Below are positions 54,317-62,566 of a stretch of DNA of 64,000 nucleotides, in pieces. This stretch comes from Hydrogenophaga sp. (GTDB taxonomy: Bacteria; Pseudomonadota; Gammaproteobacteria; Burkholderiales; Burkholderiaceae_C): contig NZ_JAHVAB010000021.1 in the NCBI RefSeq assembly GCF_019264445.1, positions 1 to 64,000 of the forward strand, in the 5' to 3' direction. The position numbers and the translations under genes are program-made. How positions within the stretch are numbered: the stretch's first letter is position 1; each line of letters begins with the position of its first letter. The notes beneath the pieces are model-generated. The model worked only from the letters and a program-made list of their open reading frames with translations, was not told the DNA's origin and did no database searches.

Positions 54317-55152
54317 GTCGCGGCCCTTGCGGTCCAGCGGCCCAGGCCAATGCCGGTGTACCAGCTGGCCACACCCTTGTAGTACACCGGTTCGAAACGC
54401 GCCTGCAGCGCCTGCGCTGCACCGTGTGCCACCAGCCAGGTGCGAATTTCTTCGGCGCCGTTGCCGGCTTCGTTCACGTGGTCGGTGGCGTAGGCCACCA
54501 GCGCGGCATCGTCCTGCGCGCCCAGCAGCGCCATGAACCGGCGGTCAAACGCTTCATTGAGCAGGCCCATTCGCGGGGTGGCAATGTCGTGGCTGATGCC
54601 ACCCGTGGCCAGCACCGACACGCGCTCACAACCGGTGTACGACTGCAGGGCCTTGCCCAGAAACTCGCCCCATTGCAGGGCTCGCGCCATGGGCGGCAGC
54701 GGGGGCTGCACGCAGTTCACCAGCAGCGGCACCACGGCGATGTCGGCCGCCATGCCAGCCAGATGCAGCGGCGTGAGCACACCGTGGTCGAGCGTGAGGT
54801 CCATCGAGAAGGACGGGTCGAAGCCGCTGTTGAGCGCCTCGCCCAGCAGGTGGGCACCCAATGCAGGGTCGCCGCGCAGCGTCTGCTTGCTGACCTTGAG
54901 CCAGTGCTCCACCGGCGTGGGGTACGAGGCCGCCGCGCCGATGCAGAACGCCGGGAAGTTGTTCATGAAGAAGTTGTGCACGTGGTCATCGGAGATGACG
55001 ACCACGGCGTCCGGGCGTGCTGCCAGGATCTCTTCACCCACCTGGCGAAACGCCGCAAAGATCTCCTCGCGGTCCTGCGCGGGGATGGCGTCCGGGAAAT
55101 TGATCATCACCGGCGTGTGGCTGGTGGCGTGAATGGACACGATCTCAGCCAT
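54313..55152 (-). CDS. LigB-type extradiol dioxygenase catalytic (beta) subunit
   Basis: A 279-residue class III extradiol dioxygenase of the protocatechuate 4,5-dioxygenase beta family. Iron ligands fit His12 (SIHATSHTPVMI) and a His in ISDDHVHNFFMNNFPAFCIG (57 or 59), with the third acidic ligand near NEAGNGAEEIRTWL. The catalytic-base His is in ATGGISHDIATPRM. It overlaps the small-subunit gene by 8 bases. It should cleave a catechol- or gallate-like ring next to the hydroxyl pair using ferrous iron and oxygen. Confidence 0.88.
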   Translation of the reverse strand: MAEIVSIHATSHTPVMINFPDAIPAQDREEIFAAFRQVGEEILAARPDAVVVISDDHVHNFFMNNFPAFCIGAAASYPTPVEHWLKVSKQTLRGDPALGAHLLGEALNSGFDPSFSMDLTLDHGVLTPLHLAGMAADIAVVPLLVNCVQPPLPPMARALQWGEFLGKALQSYTGCERVSVLATGGISHDIATPRMGLLNEAFDRRFMALLGAQDDAALVAYATDHVNEAGNGAEEIRTWLVAHGAAQALQARFEPVYYKGVASWYTGIGLGRWTARAAT

Positions 55153-55456
55153 GGGCGGCTCCTGGCTGTTCGCCCACGGCGCGCAGCGACTCGAGGAAGG
55201 TGCGCTCGGGAATGTGCAGGCCCAGGCAGTGCGCGCGCAGCAGGTAAGGGTTGACGCCCGCCAGGTACATCGCGCCGATGTCGTTGTCGCGAATGGCCGC
55301 TTTCAGCTCGGGCTCGAGCGGTATGTCCTGCATGTACGCGTCGGGACTGGCCTTGTAGCGCTCCAGGTGGCTGGCCTGGTGGTGCACATCGAAGAGCACC
55401 CGGTTCATCCAGTAGGCCTGCGGCGTCGGCATGTCCTGGCGCCAGTTGCGGCTCAT
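55145..55456 (-). CDS. LigA-type extradiol dioxygenase small (alpha) subunit
   Basis: A 103-residue LigA-domain protein. Segments VHHQASHLERYKASPDAYMQ, LEPELKAAIRDNDIGAMYLA and GVNPYLLRAHCLGLHI follow the small-subunit pattern, in which the chain covers the LigB active site. The ATG at 55456 overlaps the stop of the upstream hydrolase gene by ATGA. Together with the LigB gene it encodes a two-subunit protocatechuate 4,5-dioxygenase-like enzyme; the ring substrate is unknown. Confidence 0.85.
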   Translation of the reverse strand: MSRNWRQDMPTPQAYWMNRVLFDVHHQASHLERYKASPDAYMQDIPLEPELKAAIRDNDIGAMYLAGVNPYLLRAHCLGLHIPERTFLESLRAVGEQPGAAHG

Positions 55457-56682
55457 GAGCGCACCCCTTGGCCTTGCACCTGGCGCACCAGCCACTCCAC
55501 GATGGTGGGCAGGGTCTGCGGCGTGAGCCCCATGTGACCACCCGGAAACATGCGCACCGTTTTGGGTGATCCGTTTTCGGTCAGCAGGTGAATGTCGGCC
55601 ACCGGGCACTGCTTGTCTTCCTTGCCATTGACGAGCAGCAGCGGTGCCGAGCGGTTGGCCAGCAGGCCCTGGTCGAGCAGCGAGAGGCGCTTGAAGAAGG
55701 CGATGTATTCCTCGTCGTTGACCGCGCCCAGCATCAGGCTGCGCGTCTCCACGAGTTCCATGAGGTAGCTGTCGGGGTAGCGCGAAGCAGCGATCCATTC
55801 GGGCTGGAACATGAAATGCGCGCCGCCGCCCCAGTTGACGGCGCCCGCGATGCGGTCGGGCACCAGGTGCGCGAGCTTGGTGGCCCAGTAGCCCCCGAAC
55901 GAACGGCCCAGCAAGCCCAGTCGCTCGGCACGCCAGTCGGTGCGGGCCTGCATCCAGTCCATGACAGCGAGGAACTGGCGCTCGGCGTCCTGCACGCCGC
56001 GAATGGGCGACTCGCCGGTGCCGGCGTTGTCGATGGCAACGGTGGCCACACCCTGCGCCAGAAACGCGTCGCAGGCGGCGGTCATCTGTTCCTTGCAGGC
56101 ATCCACACCACCCCACATCAGCACCACGGGCGGATGGCTCACGCCTGCAGGGCGACGCACCAGCGCCACCACGTGCCGGCCTTCGGACGCGCGACCCTCA
56201 AACGGAATCTCCACCCGTTCGATGGGCTCGGCCCAGTGGTGGCTGAGCTTCAGGTAGGTCTCGCGCTCGGCCACCGCACAGCGTTGCTTGGCAGGATGGT
56301 TGGGGCACGGAAAGCGCCCCATGAAGTACAGGCCCGTGGCCTTGGCATACAGCGCCTTCGCGCGCTGGGCTTCACCACGCGCTTCGCATTGCTGTGCATC
56401 GGCGCGCGCGGCGTCGCCCAGGTCGCCCCAGTAGCCGCCCCATGCGGCGCCATCGAGGCCGGGCACGCCATCGATCAGCGAAGGCCCTTCGACGGTGTCC
56501 AGCGCGTTCATGGGATGAAAGCGCGACACCAGCCGCTGCTTCATCCACGCCTTGGTTTCTTCCAGTGTTTTGGGTCGCTCGGTGACCCTGTTGTCGAGCA
56601 CGGCTTGCGTCAAGAAAACCTCCAGTTCATCGTCCAGGCACAGGGACGAAGGCGTGCGACCTTGTCCTCTGGCGAATGGCAT
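55453..56682 (-). CDS. alpha/beta-hydrolase of the FrsA/2,6-dihydroxypseudooxynicotine-hydrolase group
   Basis: A 409-residue hydrolase with a helical N-terminal cap (about 1-150) and a hydrolase core. Core motifs are PPVVLMWGGVDACKEQM, then AIDNAGTGESPI and the nucleophile elbow LGLLGRSFGGYWATKLA (Ser). The His is in FPGGHMGLTPQTLP. This architecture occurs in C-C bond hydrolases such as 2,6-dihydroxypseudooxynicotine hydrolase and in FrsA-like esterases. The start at 56682 lacks a good ribosome-binding site; the frame is open to 57048. As first gene of the operon it may cleave a C-C or ester bond of the imported compound or the ring-fission product. Confidence 0.8.
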   Translation of the reverse strand: MPFARGQGRTPSSLCLDDELEVFLTQAVLDNRVTERPKTLEETKAWMKQRLVSRFHPMNALDTVEGPSLIDGVPGLDGAAWGGYWGDLGDAARADAQQCEARGEAQRAKALYAKATGLYFMGRFPCPNHPAKQRCAVAERETYLKLSHHWAEPIERVEIPFEGRASEGRHVVALVRRPAGVSHPPVVLMWGGVDACKEQMTAACDAFLAQGVATVAIDNAGTGESPIRGVQDAERQFLAVMDWMQARTDWRAERLGLLGRSFGGYWATKLAHLVPDRIAGAVNWGGGAHFMFQPEWIAASRYPDSYLMELVETRSLMLGAVNDEEYIAFFKRLSLLDQGLLANRSAPLLLVNGKEDKQCPVADIHLLTENGSPKTVRMFPGGHMGLTPQTLPTIVEWLVRQVQGQGVRS

Positions 56683-56936
56683 GAATGCTAGGTTTTCAAG
56701 CGTTTTCGGGTTATTCCAGATTGGCTTCTGAACTTGCCTCTGAGTGCACCAGGCATCGGGATTTCCCTGAGTCGATGCGACCCGCGTGCCGTGGGCTGCG
56801 CTGATGTTTTCGAACGACAGAAACACCCGGCCGCGGCGCGATTTGACTGGGCCTGAGCCCACTCTTTTCTGCGGTGGTGAAAGCGCCTTTGCGGCGTTGA
56901 CCCTGTGTCGTCCCTCCTCGCTTAATCGCGACCCTG
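56683..56936. promoter_or_regulatory. divergent promoter region of the catabolic island
   Basis: This 254-base gap separates the hydrolase operon (minus strand) from the BKACE-FAD monooxygenase-coxG genes (plus strand). It must hold both promoters. I see no perfect long palindrome, and the AraC-type binding sites expected here cannot be recognised by eye. Confidence 0.5.
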
Positions 56937-57830
56937 ATGGAGACAACGACGACAGACGCCACCATGAATTCACACACCCACGCGGTGCCCGTTGGGGCGA
57001 GCGCCATGCAGAACCCGGTCGTGATCTGCGTCGCCCCCAACGGCGCACGCCGCACGCGCAAAGACCATCCCGCGCTGCCCATGACGGCTGCCGAGCTGGG
57101 CGCCGAAGCCGCGGCCTGCCTCGCGGCGGGCGCCAGCGTCATGCACCTGCATGTGCGCAACGAACAGGGCAGCCACTCGCTGGACGTGGACCGCTACCGC
57201 GCCGCCATCGACAGCATTCACACCCGCACGCAAGGCCGTCTGCTGGTCCAGATCACCACCGAAGCGGTGGGCATCTACCAGCCCGCCGAGCAGATGGAAG
57301 TGGTCCAGCGGCTCAAGCCCGCGGCGGCATCGGTGGCGATCCGCGAGCTCGTGCCGGATGCGTCTGCGCACGCCGAGGCGGTCCGCTTCTTTGAATGGTG
57401 CGCAGGCCACGGCGTGGCGCTGCAGTTCATCGTCTACACCCCGCAAGAGGCGGCCACCCTGCAACAGATGGCCCGCCGTGGCGAGCTCGGCTGCGACCGG
57501 CCCAACACCCTCTTCGTGCTGGGCCGCTACACCGAAGGACAGCGCTCTTCAGCCACCGACGTGCTGCCCTTCCTGGCGGCGTGGGACAGCACGAGTCCCT
57601 GGTCGGTGTGCGCCTTCGGCCCGACAGAGGCGCTGTGCATGACGGCGGCCATGGGACTGGGCGGCCATGTGCGCGTGGGTTTCGAAAACAACCTGCTGCG
57701 CGCCGATGGCAGCACCGCCCTGAACAACGCAGACCTGGTGTCCAACGTCGCGGCCATCGCGCGCCACAGCGGCCGCGGTGTCGCAGGCATTGAAGAGGCG
57801 CTGCACGTATACGGCGCACGCGCCGGCTGA
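56937..57830 (+). CDS. beta-keto acid cleavage enzyme (BKACE, DUF849)
   Basis: A protein of 297 residues or less in the BKACE family. These zinc enzymes condense a beta-keto acid with acetyl-CoA and release acetoacetate and a new CoA ester. The metal-site HLHVR motif is present (ASVMHLHVRNEQG). VQITTEAVGIYQPAEQMEVV, FIVYTPQEAATLQ and MGLGGHVRVGFENNLL fit the family. In-frame starts are at 56937, 56964 and 57006; none has a clear ribosome-binding site, and family length favours the last. It leads the divergent arm of the catabolic island and probably handles a chain product of ring cleavage. Confidence 0.85.
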   Translation: METTTTDATMNSHTHAVPVGASAMQNPVVICVAPNGARRTRKDHPALPMTAAELGAEAAACLAAGASVMHLHVRNEQGSHSLDVDRYRAAIDSIHTRTQGRLLVQITTEAVGIYQPAEQMEVVQRLKPAAASVAIRELVPDASAHAEAVRFFEWCAGHGVALQFIVYTPQEAATLQQMARRGELGCDRPNTLFVLGRYTEGQRSSATDVLPFLAAWDSTSPWSVCAFGPTEALCMTAAMGLGGHVRVGFENNLLRADGSTALNNADLVSNVAAIARHSGRGVAGIEEALHVYGARAG

Positions 57831-57870
57831 CGACACCGCACCTCACCCATATCTCACCGAAAGGCAACAC

Positions 57871-58989
57871 ATGGCTCAACGCGCATTGATCGTGGGAGGC
57901 GGCATTGGCGGCATGTCCACCGCCATCTCGCTTCGAAAACAAGGCATCGAGGTCGACCTCATCGACCTGGACCCGCAGTGGCGCGTGTACGGCGCCGGCA
58001 TCACCATCACCGGCGCCACGCTGCGCGCGTTCAAGGCGCTGGGCATTCTCGACGCGGTGATGGCGCAGGCCTACACCGGCGAAGGCATCCAGATCTGCGA
58101 CGTGAACGGCCACCCGCTGCACAGGGTGCCCACACCCGTGGCTGCCGGCAGCGACACCCCGGGCTGCGGCGGGATCATGCGCCCCATCCTGCACAAGATC
58201 CTGTCGGCGCTGACGCTGGAGCTGGGAACACAAGTGCGCCTGGGCCTCACCGTGGACGCGATCGACTCCGATGCCCACGGCGTGAGCGTGAAGCTCTCCA
58301 ACGGCGAGGCCGCGCGCTACGACCTGCTGGTGGGCGCTGATGGCGTCTTCTCGCGGGTGCGCACGCTGCTGTTTCCCGACGCGCCGCGGCCGCAATACAC
58401 GGGCCAGTGCATCTGGCGCATCGTGGCACCGCGCCCGGCGTCCATCGAGCGGCGCCACTTCTTTCTGGGTGGGCCCGCCAAGGTGGGCCTGACCCCGGTC
58501 TCCAGCACCGAGATGTACATGTTCTACCTGGAGACCACGCCCAAGCGCGTGCCGCTGCCTGAGAGCGAGCTCCCGCGCGAACTGCATCGCCTGCTGGACG
58601 GCTACGGCGGCATCCTGAGCGAGATCCGTGAGGGCCTGGGCGCGCACTCCCAGGTGGTGCTTCGTCCACTGGAAGGCTTCCTGCTTCCGCGCCCCTGGCA
58701 AAAGGGCCGGGCCATCCTCATCGGCGACGCTGCACACCCCACCACACCGCAACTCGCCTCGGGTGCCGGACTCGCGGTGGAGGACGGCCTCGTGCTGGCC
58801 GAAGAAGTCGCCCGCGCCAGCGATGTGGAGACGGCCTTCGACTGCTTCATGAAACGCCGCTACGAACGCTGCCGGCTGGTGGTGGAGAACTCGCTCGAAA
58901 TCGGTCGGCTGGAGCAGCTGCGTGCACCGCCCGAGGCACAGACCCGCATCGTCAAAGAGTCCCTTGAGGTGCTCGCACAACCCGTCTGA
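57871..58989 (+). CDS. FAD-dependent aromatic monooxygenase
   Basis: A 372-residue group A flavin monooxygenase. The FAD dinucleotide motif is VGGGIGGMSTAISLRKQG (residues 9-26). The DG motif is LLVGADGVFSRVRTLLFP, and the GD motif is AILIGDAAHPTTPQLASGAG. The size and motifs resemble salicylate, 3-hydroxybenzoate and 6-hydroxynicotinate hydroxylases. AAAGG lies before the ATG. It likely inserts the second hydroxyl that makes the ring a substrate for the LigAB-type dioxygenase, but the exact substrate is not shown. Confidence 0.87.
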   Translation: MAQRALIVGGGIGGMSTAISLRKQGIEVDLIDLDPQWRVYGAGITITGATLRAFKALGILDAVMAQAYTGEGIQICDVNGHPLHRVPTPVAAGSDTPGCGGIMRPILHKILSALTLELGTQVRLGLTVDAIDSDAHGVSVKLSNGEAARYDLLVGADGVFSRVRTLLFPDAPRPQYTGQCIWRIVAPRPASIERRHFFLGGPAKVGLTPVSSTEMYMFYLETTPKRVPLPESELPRELHRLLDGYGGILSEIREGLGAHSQVVLRPLEGFLLPRPWQKGRAILIGDAAHPTTPQLASGAGLAVEDGLVLAEEVARASDVETAFDCFMKRRYERCRLVVENSLEIGRLEQLRAPPEAQTRIVKESLEVLAQPV

Positions 58990-59020
58990 GTCCGCGCTCG
59001 ACCCACTTTCCCCTTCCCTC

Positions 59021-59587
59021 ATGCAAATCGCCAACCAACAGACTCTGTCCGTCTCCCAGCAACAGGCCTGGGACGCCCTCAACCACATCGACGTGCTTCA
59101 AAAGGCCATCCCCGGATGCGAGTCGCTCGTGGAGACCGCACCCCAGCAATACGAAGTGCACATCCTGGCCGCTGTGGGCCCGGTCAAGGCCAAGTTCAAG
59201 GGCAAGCTCAGGCTCTCCGACCTGCAGCCGCCCGCGTCCTACCGCATCGATTTCGAAGGCCAAGGCGGGGCCGCCGGGCATGGCAAGGGCAACGCCAGCG
59301 TGCGCCTGGAGCCCACGTCGGCGAACACCTGCGTGCTGCACTACGAAGCCACTGCCACCGTCGGCGGAAAGATCGCGCAGATCGGCCAGCGGCTGGTCGA
59401 CATGGCCGCCCAGAAGATGGCGGGCGAGTTCTTCCAGAACTTCAACGCCGCACTCGAACAGCTCTACCCCGCACCCGTGGCCGCCTCACCCGAGTCGCCG
59501 GCCTCATCGGCCCCCACCCCGTCGCCGCCACGCCAGCCAGGCTGGTGGAACGCCCTTCGGCGCTGGTTTGCGCGCGCTTTTGGCTGA
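59021..59587 (+). CDS. CoxG-type SRPBCC protein
   Basis: A 188-residue CoxG/SRPBCC protein. It has VSQQQAWDALNHIDVLQKAI, PGCESLVETAP and a C-terminal helix LVDMAAQKMAGEFFQNFNAA, like the protein at 2018. The tail is Pro/Ser-rich and ends in an amphipathic Trp/Arg segment (PGWWNALRRWFARAFG) rather than a transmembrane helix, so it could bind membranes peripherally. It follows the FAD monooxygenase gene by 31 bases. It is most likely the membrane-attachment or maturation partner of the split molybdenum hydroxylase at 48118-53495. Confidence 0.83.
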   Translation: MQIANQQTLSVSQQQAWDALNHIDVLQKAIPGCESLVETAPQQYEVHILAAVGPVKAKFKGKLRLSDLQPPASYRIDFEGQGGAAGHGKGNASVRLEPTSANTCVLHYEATATVGGKIAQIGQRLVDMAAQKMAGEFFQNFNAALEQLYPAPVAASPESPASSAPTPSPPRQPGWWNALRRWFARAFG

Positions 59588-59674
59588 GCTGGCCGCGCCC
59601 CTTTTTTCCTTTCCCCCCACGCGGCGCCCCGGGCGGGGCGTCGCCCTTCAACCCCCGAGAAAGAGAGAGACATC

Positions 59675-60124
59675 TTGAAAACGAAACTGGTTCTACTGAG
59701 CGCGCTGGCCGCCCCCTGGGCCTACGCCCAAGCCCCTGCCGGCGTGACGCTGTACGGCGTCATCGACAGCGGCGTCGAACACATCACCAACGTGGGCGCC
59801 ATGCGCCGCGACAACGAAGGCAACGCCGCCACACCAAAGAGCGACCTGCTGTTTGTCGGTGCCACGTACAACGTGACGCCCGCATTCGCTGTGGACGCCG
59901 AGTGGTTCCGGCAGGACTTCAAGAACAGCGCCAACCAGGCCAACCTGCTGGTGGTGCGTGGCACGTACTCGCTCTCCAAGCGCACGGCGGTGTACGCCTC
60001 GCTGGGCCGCATTTCCAACGACGGCACGCTGGCGGTCTCGGTCAGCGGCACGGCGCCTGGCAGCGCACCGGCTGCAGGCGCCAGCCAGAGCGGCTTGATG
60101 CTCGGCGTGCGCCACAACTTCTGA
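59675..60124 (+). pseudogene. internally deleted Gram-negative porin
   Basis: The 149 residues begin with a porin signal peptide (KTKLVLLSALAAPWAYAQ) and first strand GVTLYGVIDSGVEHI. After a short join (about residues 40-55) they pass straight to the last strands of a Burkholderia-type porin (LLFVGATYNVTPAFAVDAEW, RGTYSLSKRTAVYASLG) and the C-terminal GASQSGLMLGVRHNF with its terminal Phe. Such porins are normally about 350 residues, so some 200 central residues are missing while the frame is kept. The start is TTG at 59675 after a purine-rich site. A full trimeric pore is not possible. It may be a relic or a small outer-membrane protein. Confidence 0.7.
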
Positions 60125-60142
60125 TCGGGTCTTCAGGGTTTG

Positions 60143-60173
60143 AAGCCGACCACCGCTGTGGTCGGCTTTTTTT
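60143..60173 (+). terminator. rho-independent terminator after porin gene
   Basis: AAGCCGACCAC (60143-60153) pairs perfectly with GTGGTCGGCTT (60158-60168) around CGCT, and a run of seven T follows. It ends the plus-strand arm of the catabolic island, and the A-flank may let it serve the convergent MFS gene too. Confidence 0.92.
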
Positions 60174-60179
60174 ATGGGC

Positions 60180-61394
60180 TCACGCGCGCCGCGCGCCCAG
60201 GTACAGCACCGCGCTCGTCACCAGCAGCGGCAGGGCCAGCAACAGATACGCGGCCTTGAAGCCGCCCAGGTGCTGGATGGCCAGGCCGAGGGCCACCGGC
60301 CCCACCACGTTGCCCAGAAACGTGAAGAACAGCGTGCCGCCCGTGGCGGTGGCCGCCTGGCCGGGCGGCGCACGCCGTGCCACCTCGGCCAGATACACCC
60401 CGTTCCAGCCGATGGAGGCCATGCCGAACGCCAGCAGCAGCGCCGCCATGGCCAGCACCGGTACGGTCGACGACAGCAGCGCCATGACGATGGCGCAAGC
60501 GCCCATGATGGCGGCCAGCAGCGAGAGCGTGGTGAGGGCACCCAGCCACCGGTCGGCCACATAACCCCAGGCGATGCGCCCCACCACACCCCCCATCTGC
60601 GCCACCGACAGCAGCAAGCCCGCGAGCACCAGCCCGTAGCCGAGCGTCTCGTGCAGGTAGATCACCGTGTACGCCGTCACCAGCAGCTGCGCCATGGCAA
60701 AGAGAAACGAGCACAGGGCCATCTGCCGCAGCAGCGGCAGGGTGAGCACCATGCGCATCGGCCCGAGCAGCGACGCGACGTTCATCCGGGCGGCCTTCGC
60801 CAGCTCCACGTCCAGCGTACTGCGCAAGCGCTGCGAGAACGCGGCCATGGCCACACACGGGATGCAGAGCACCGCCAGCGCCACCTTCCAGCCAAAGGCC
60901 ACGCCCATGCCGGGCGCCACCAGCGCCACCAGAAACACACCCAGCGGCACACCGGTCTGCTTCACGGAAAACACCAGCGAGAGACGGTGCGCCGGTGTCG
61001 ACCTCGACAACAGGTGCGAGCTGGCCGGCGTGATGGGGCCGTAGCCCAGGCCGATGACAAAGGCCGACAGCAGCAACACGGGCCACACACCCACACAGGC
61101 CAACAGGAGGCCGCCGGCGCAGAGCAACAGGCCGGTCTGGCTCAGGCGGATGGCGCCCCAGCGCTGAATGAGCGGACCCGAGGTGATGGCGCCCACCATG
61201 GCCCCCAGATACACCACAGCCGCCAGCCAGCTGGCCACCGCCGCCGCCGACTGGTTCACATGCTGCGCGATCAGGCTGGCCAGCACGGGCATGGCCAGAG
61301 CGGCCATGCTCACCAGCACCTGAATGCCGGTGGTCAGGGCAAGTGTGAAAAACGGGCGTTGGTCGGGGGCGGGCGACGGCGGTGGGGCAGACAA
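60180..61394 (-). CDS. MFS transporter
   Basis: A 404-residue major facilitator with twelve hydrophobic segments. The first half contains SGPLIQRWGAIRLSQTGLLL (loop 2-3 region), and LSLVFSVKQTGVPLGVFLVA matches helix 5 of the CynX/NarK-like group. The second half has GRIAWGYVADRWLGALTTLS. The only in-frame start for the full chain is TTG at 61394, preceded by AAAGG. It converges with the porin gene across the terminator. The substrate is unknown. Confidence 0.83.
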   Translation of the reverse strand: MSAPPPSPAPDQRPFFTLALTTGIQVLVSMAALAMPVLASLIAQHVNQSAAAVASWLAAVVYLGAMVGAITSGPLIQRWGAIRLSQTGLLLCAGGLLLACVGVWPVLLLSAFVIGLGYGPITPASSHLLSRSTPAHRLSLVFSVKQTGVPLGVFLVALVAPGMGVAFGWKVALAVLCIPCVAMAAFSQRLRSTLDVELAKAARMNVASLLGPMRMVLTLPLLRQMALCSFLFAMAQLLVTAYTVIYLHETLGYGLVLAGLLLSVAQMGGVVGRIAWGYVADRWLGALTTLSLLAAIMGACAIVMALLSSTVPVLAMAALLLAFGMASIGWNGVYLAEVARRAPPGQAATATGGTLFFTFLGNVVGPVALGLAIQHLGGFKAAYLLLALPLLVTSAVLYLGARRA

Positions 61395-61630
61395 GAAAGC
61401 CTTTGTGGGTGTGGGTCAGTGCATCGGGCGTGTTCAAAAAGCTTGAAGGCACAAAGCCGTCCACTTGCACTCCCTATGGCGTGCTGCGGCCAAGCGGCAC
61501 GCACATCGAACCGGCGCATTCTTCCACAGCGGCGCAGCCGAACACATCGGTATGGCACTCGCGATGGGAGGCCACCGCGCATCGTCAGCGCGACAGATCG
61601 CAGGGTATTTCCGCGATCATCGCAGCCCGC
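61395..61630. other. intergenic region, nothing recognised
   Basis: This gap of 236 bases between the nitronate monooxygenase stop and the MFS start holds no gene I can support and no strong terminator. It probably contains the MFS promoter. Confidence 0.5.
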
Positions 61631-62566
61631 TCATGCGCTCTGGAATTCTTCGCGCAAAGTGCAGACCAGGTCGCGCACTGGAGGCACCGCGGTGACACCA
61701 GACACCGAGTGGCCTGCGCTCCAGAGATCCGCCCATCGTTGAATCACGGCGCTTTCCGATCCGCCGCCAAACCTCTGCCGGGCCTCCTGCACCGACACCG
61801 TCTCGTCCAGCTCGGCCGGGTCCAGACCGACCTGGCGGATGGAGGGCGTGAGAAAACTGGCAGGCAGGCCAGTGAAGGCACGGGTGGTCAGGATGTCGTC
61901 GAGCGAACTCTGCGTGAGCATGGCCTTGTACGGCTCGCTGCCCAGGCTTTCCTGCGTTGCGATGAAACGCGTGCCCATGGAAACGAGATCGCAGCCCAGC
62001 ACCATGGCCGCCTTCAGGGCCACGCCGTCCGACATGCCGCCGGCCAGCACCAGTGGTCCATCAAAAAACGCGCGCACGGCACGCACGAACGCAAAAGGGT
62101 TGGCCCAGCCGGTGTGTCCGCCTGCGCCCGCCGTGAGCAACACCAGCCCGTCGGCGCCTGCCTCGATGGCACGTTCGGCGTGGTGAACGGAGGCCACGTC
62201 GGCCAACACCAGGCATCCCCCTTCGTGCAGGCGCGGGATAACAGCAGCGGGCGAGCCCACGCTGGTGATGACCAGTTCGGTTTGGTGTCGCACGATCAGC
62301 TCGACCTCGGCCATGACACGCGCCGGGTCGCGCCGCATGATGAGGTTGGGGCAGAAGGGAGCGCTGCGTGGGTGCGCCTTCGCGTCCTGATGCAGCTCAC
62401 GCAACCAACTGTCGAAGGTGTCGAGCGAATTGCAGTTGGCTGTCGGGAAGGCGCCGATGACACCCGCCCGACAGGCCGCCAGGGTCAGCTGCAAGCCGGA
62501 GATCCGCAGCATGGGCGCAGCGATGACAGGCACGGACAGACGGTCCATGAAGGGGAGTGATGTCAT
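61631..62566 (-). CDS. nitronate monooxygenase-like FMN enzyme (2-nitropropane dioxygenase family)
   Basis: A 311-residue TIM-barrel flavoprotein. The start VPVIAAPMLRISGLQLTLAA binds the FMN edge, and GAGGHTGWANPFAFVRAVR carries the catalytic-His region of the family. Phosphate binding is in VLAGGMSDGVALKAAMVLGC and SMGTRFIATQES. It overlaps the next NMO gene by ATGA (62563-62566). Enzymes of this family oxidise nitronates or act as enoyl-type FMN reductases, so the reaction is not certain. Confidence 0.87.
   Translation of the reverse strand: MTSLPFMDRLSVPVIAAPMLRISGLQLTLAACRAGVIGAFPTANCNSLDTFDSWLRELHQDAKAHPRSAPFCPNLIMRRDPARVMAEVELIVRHQTELVITSVGSPAAVIPRLHEGGCLVLADVASVHHAERAIEAGADGLVLLTAGAGGHTGWANPFAFVRAVRAFFDGPLVLAGGMSDGVALKAAMVLGCDLVSMGTRFIATQESLGSEPYKAMLTQSSLDDILTTRAFTGLPASFLTPSIRQVGLDPAELDETVSVQEARQRFGGGSESAVIQRWADLWSAGHSVSGVTAVPPVRDLVCTLREEFQSA

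Noticed and set aside
56683..57048. N-terminal extension of the hydrolase gene up to 57048
   Set aside because: The frame is open, but the translation has no family features, and it would overlap the divergent BKACE start. The ATG at 56682 is preferred.
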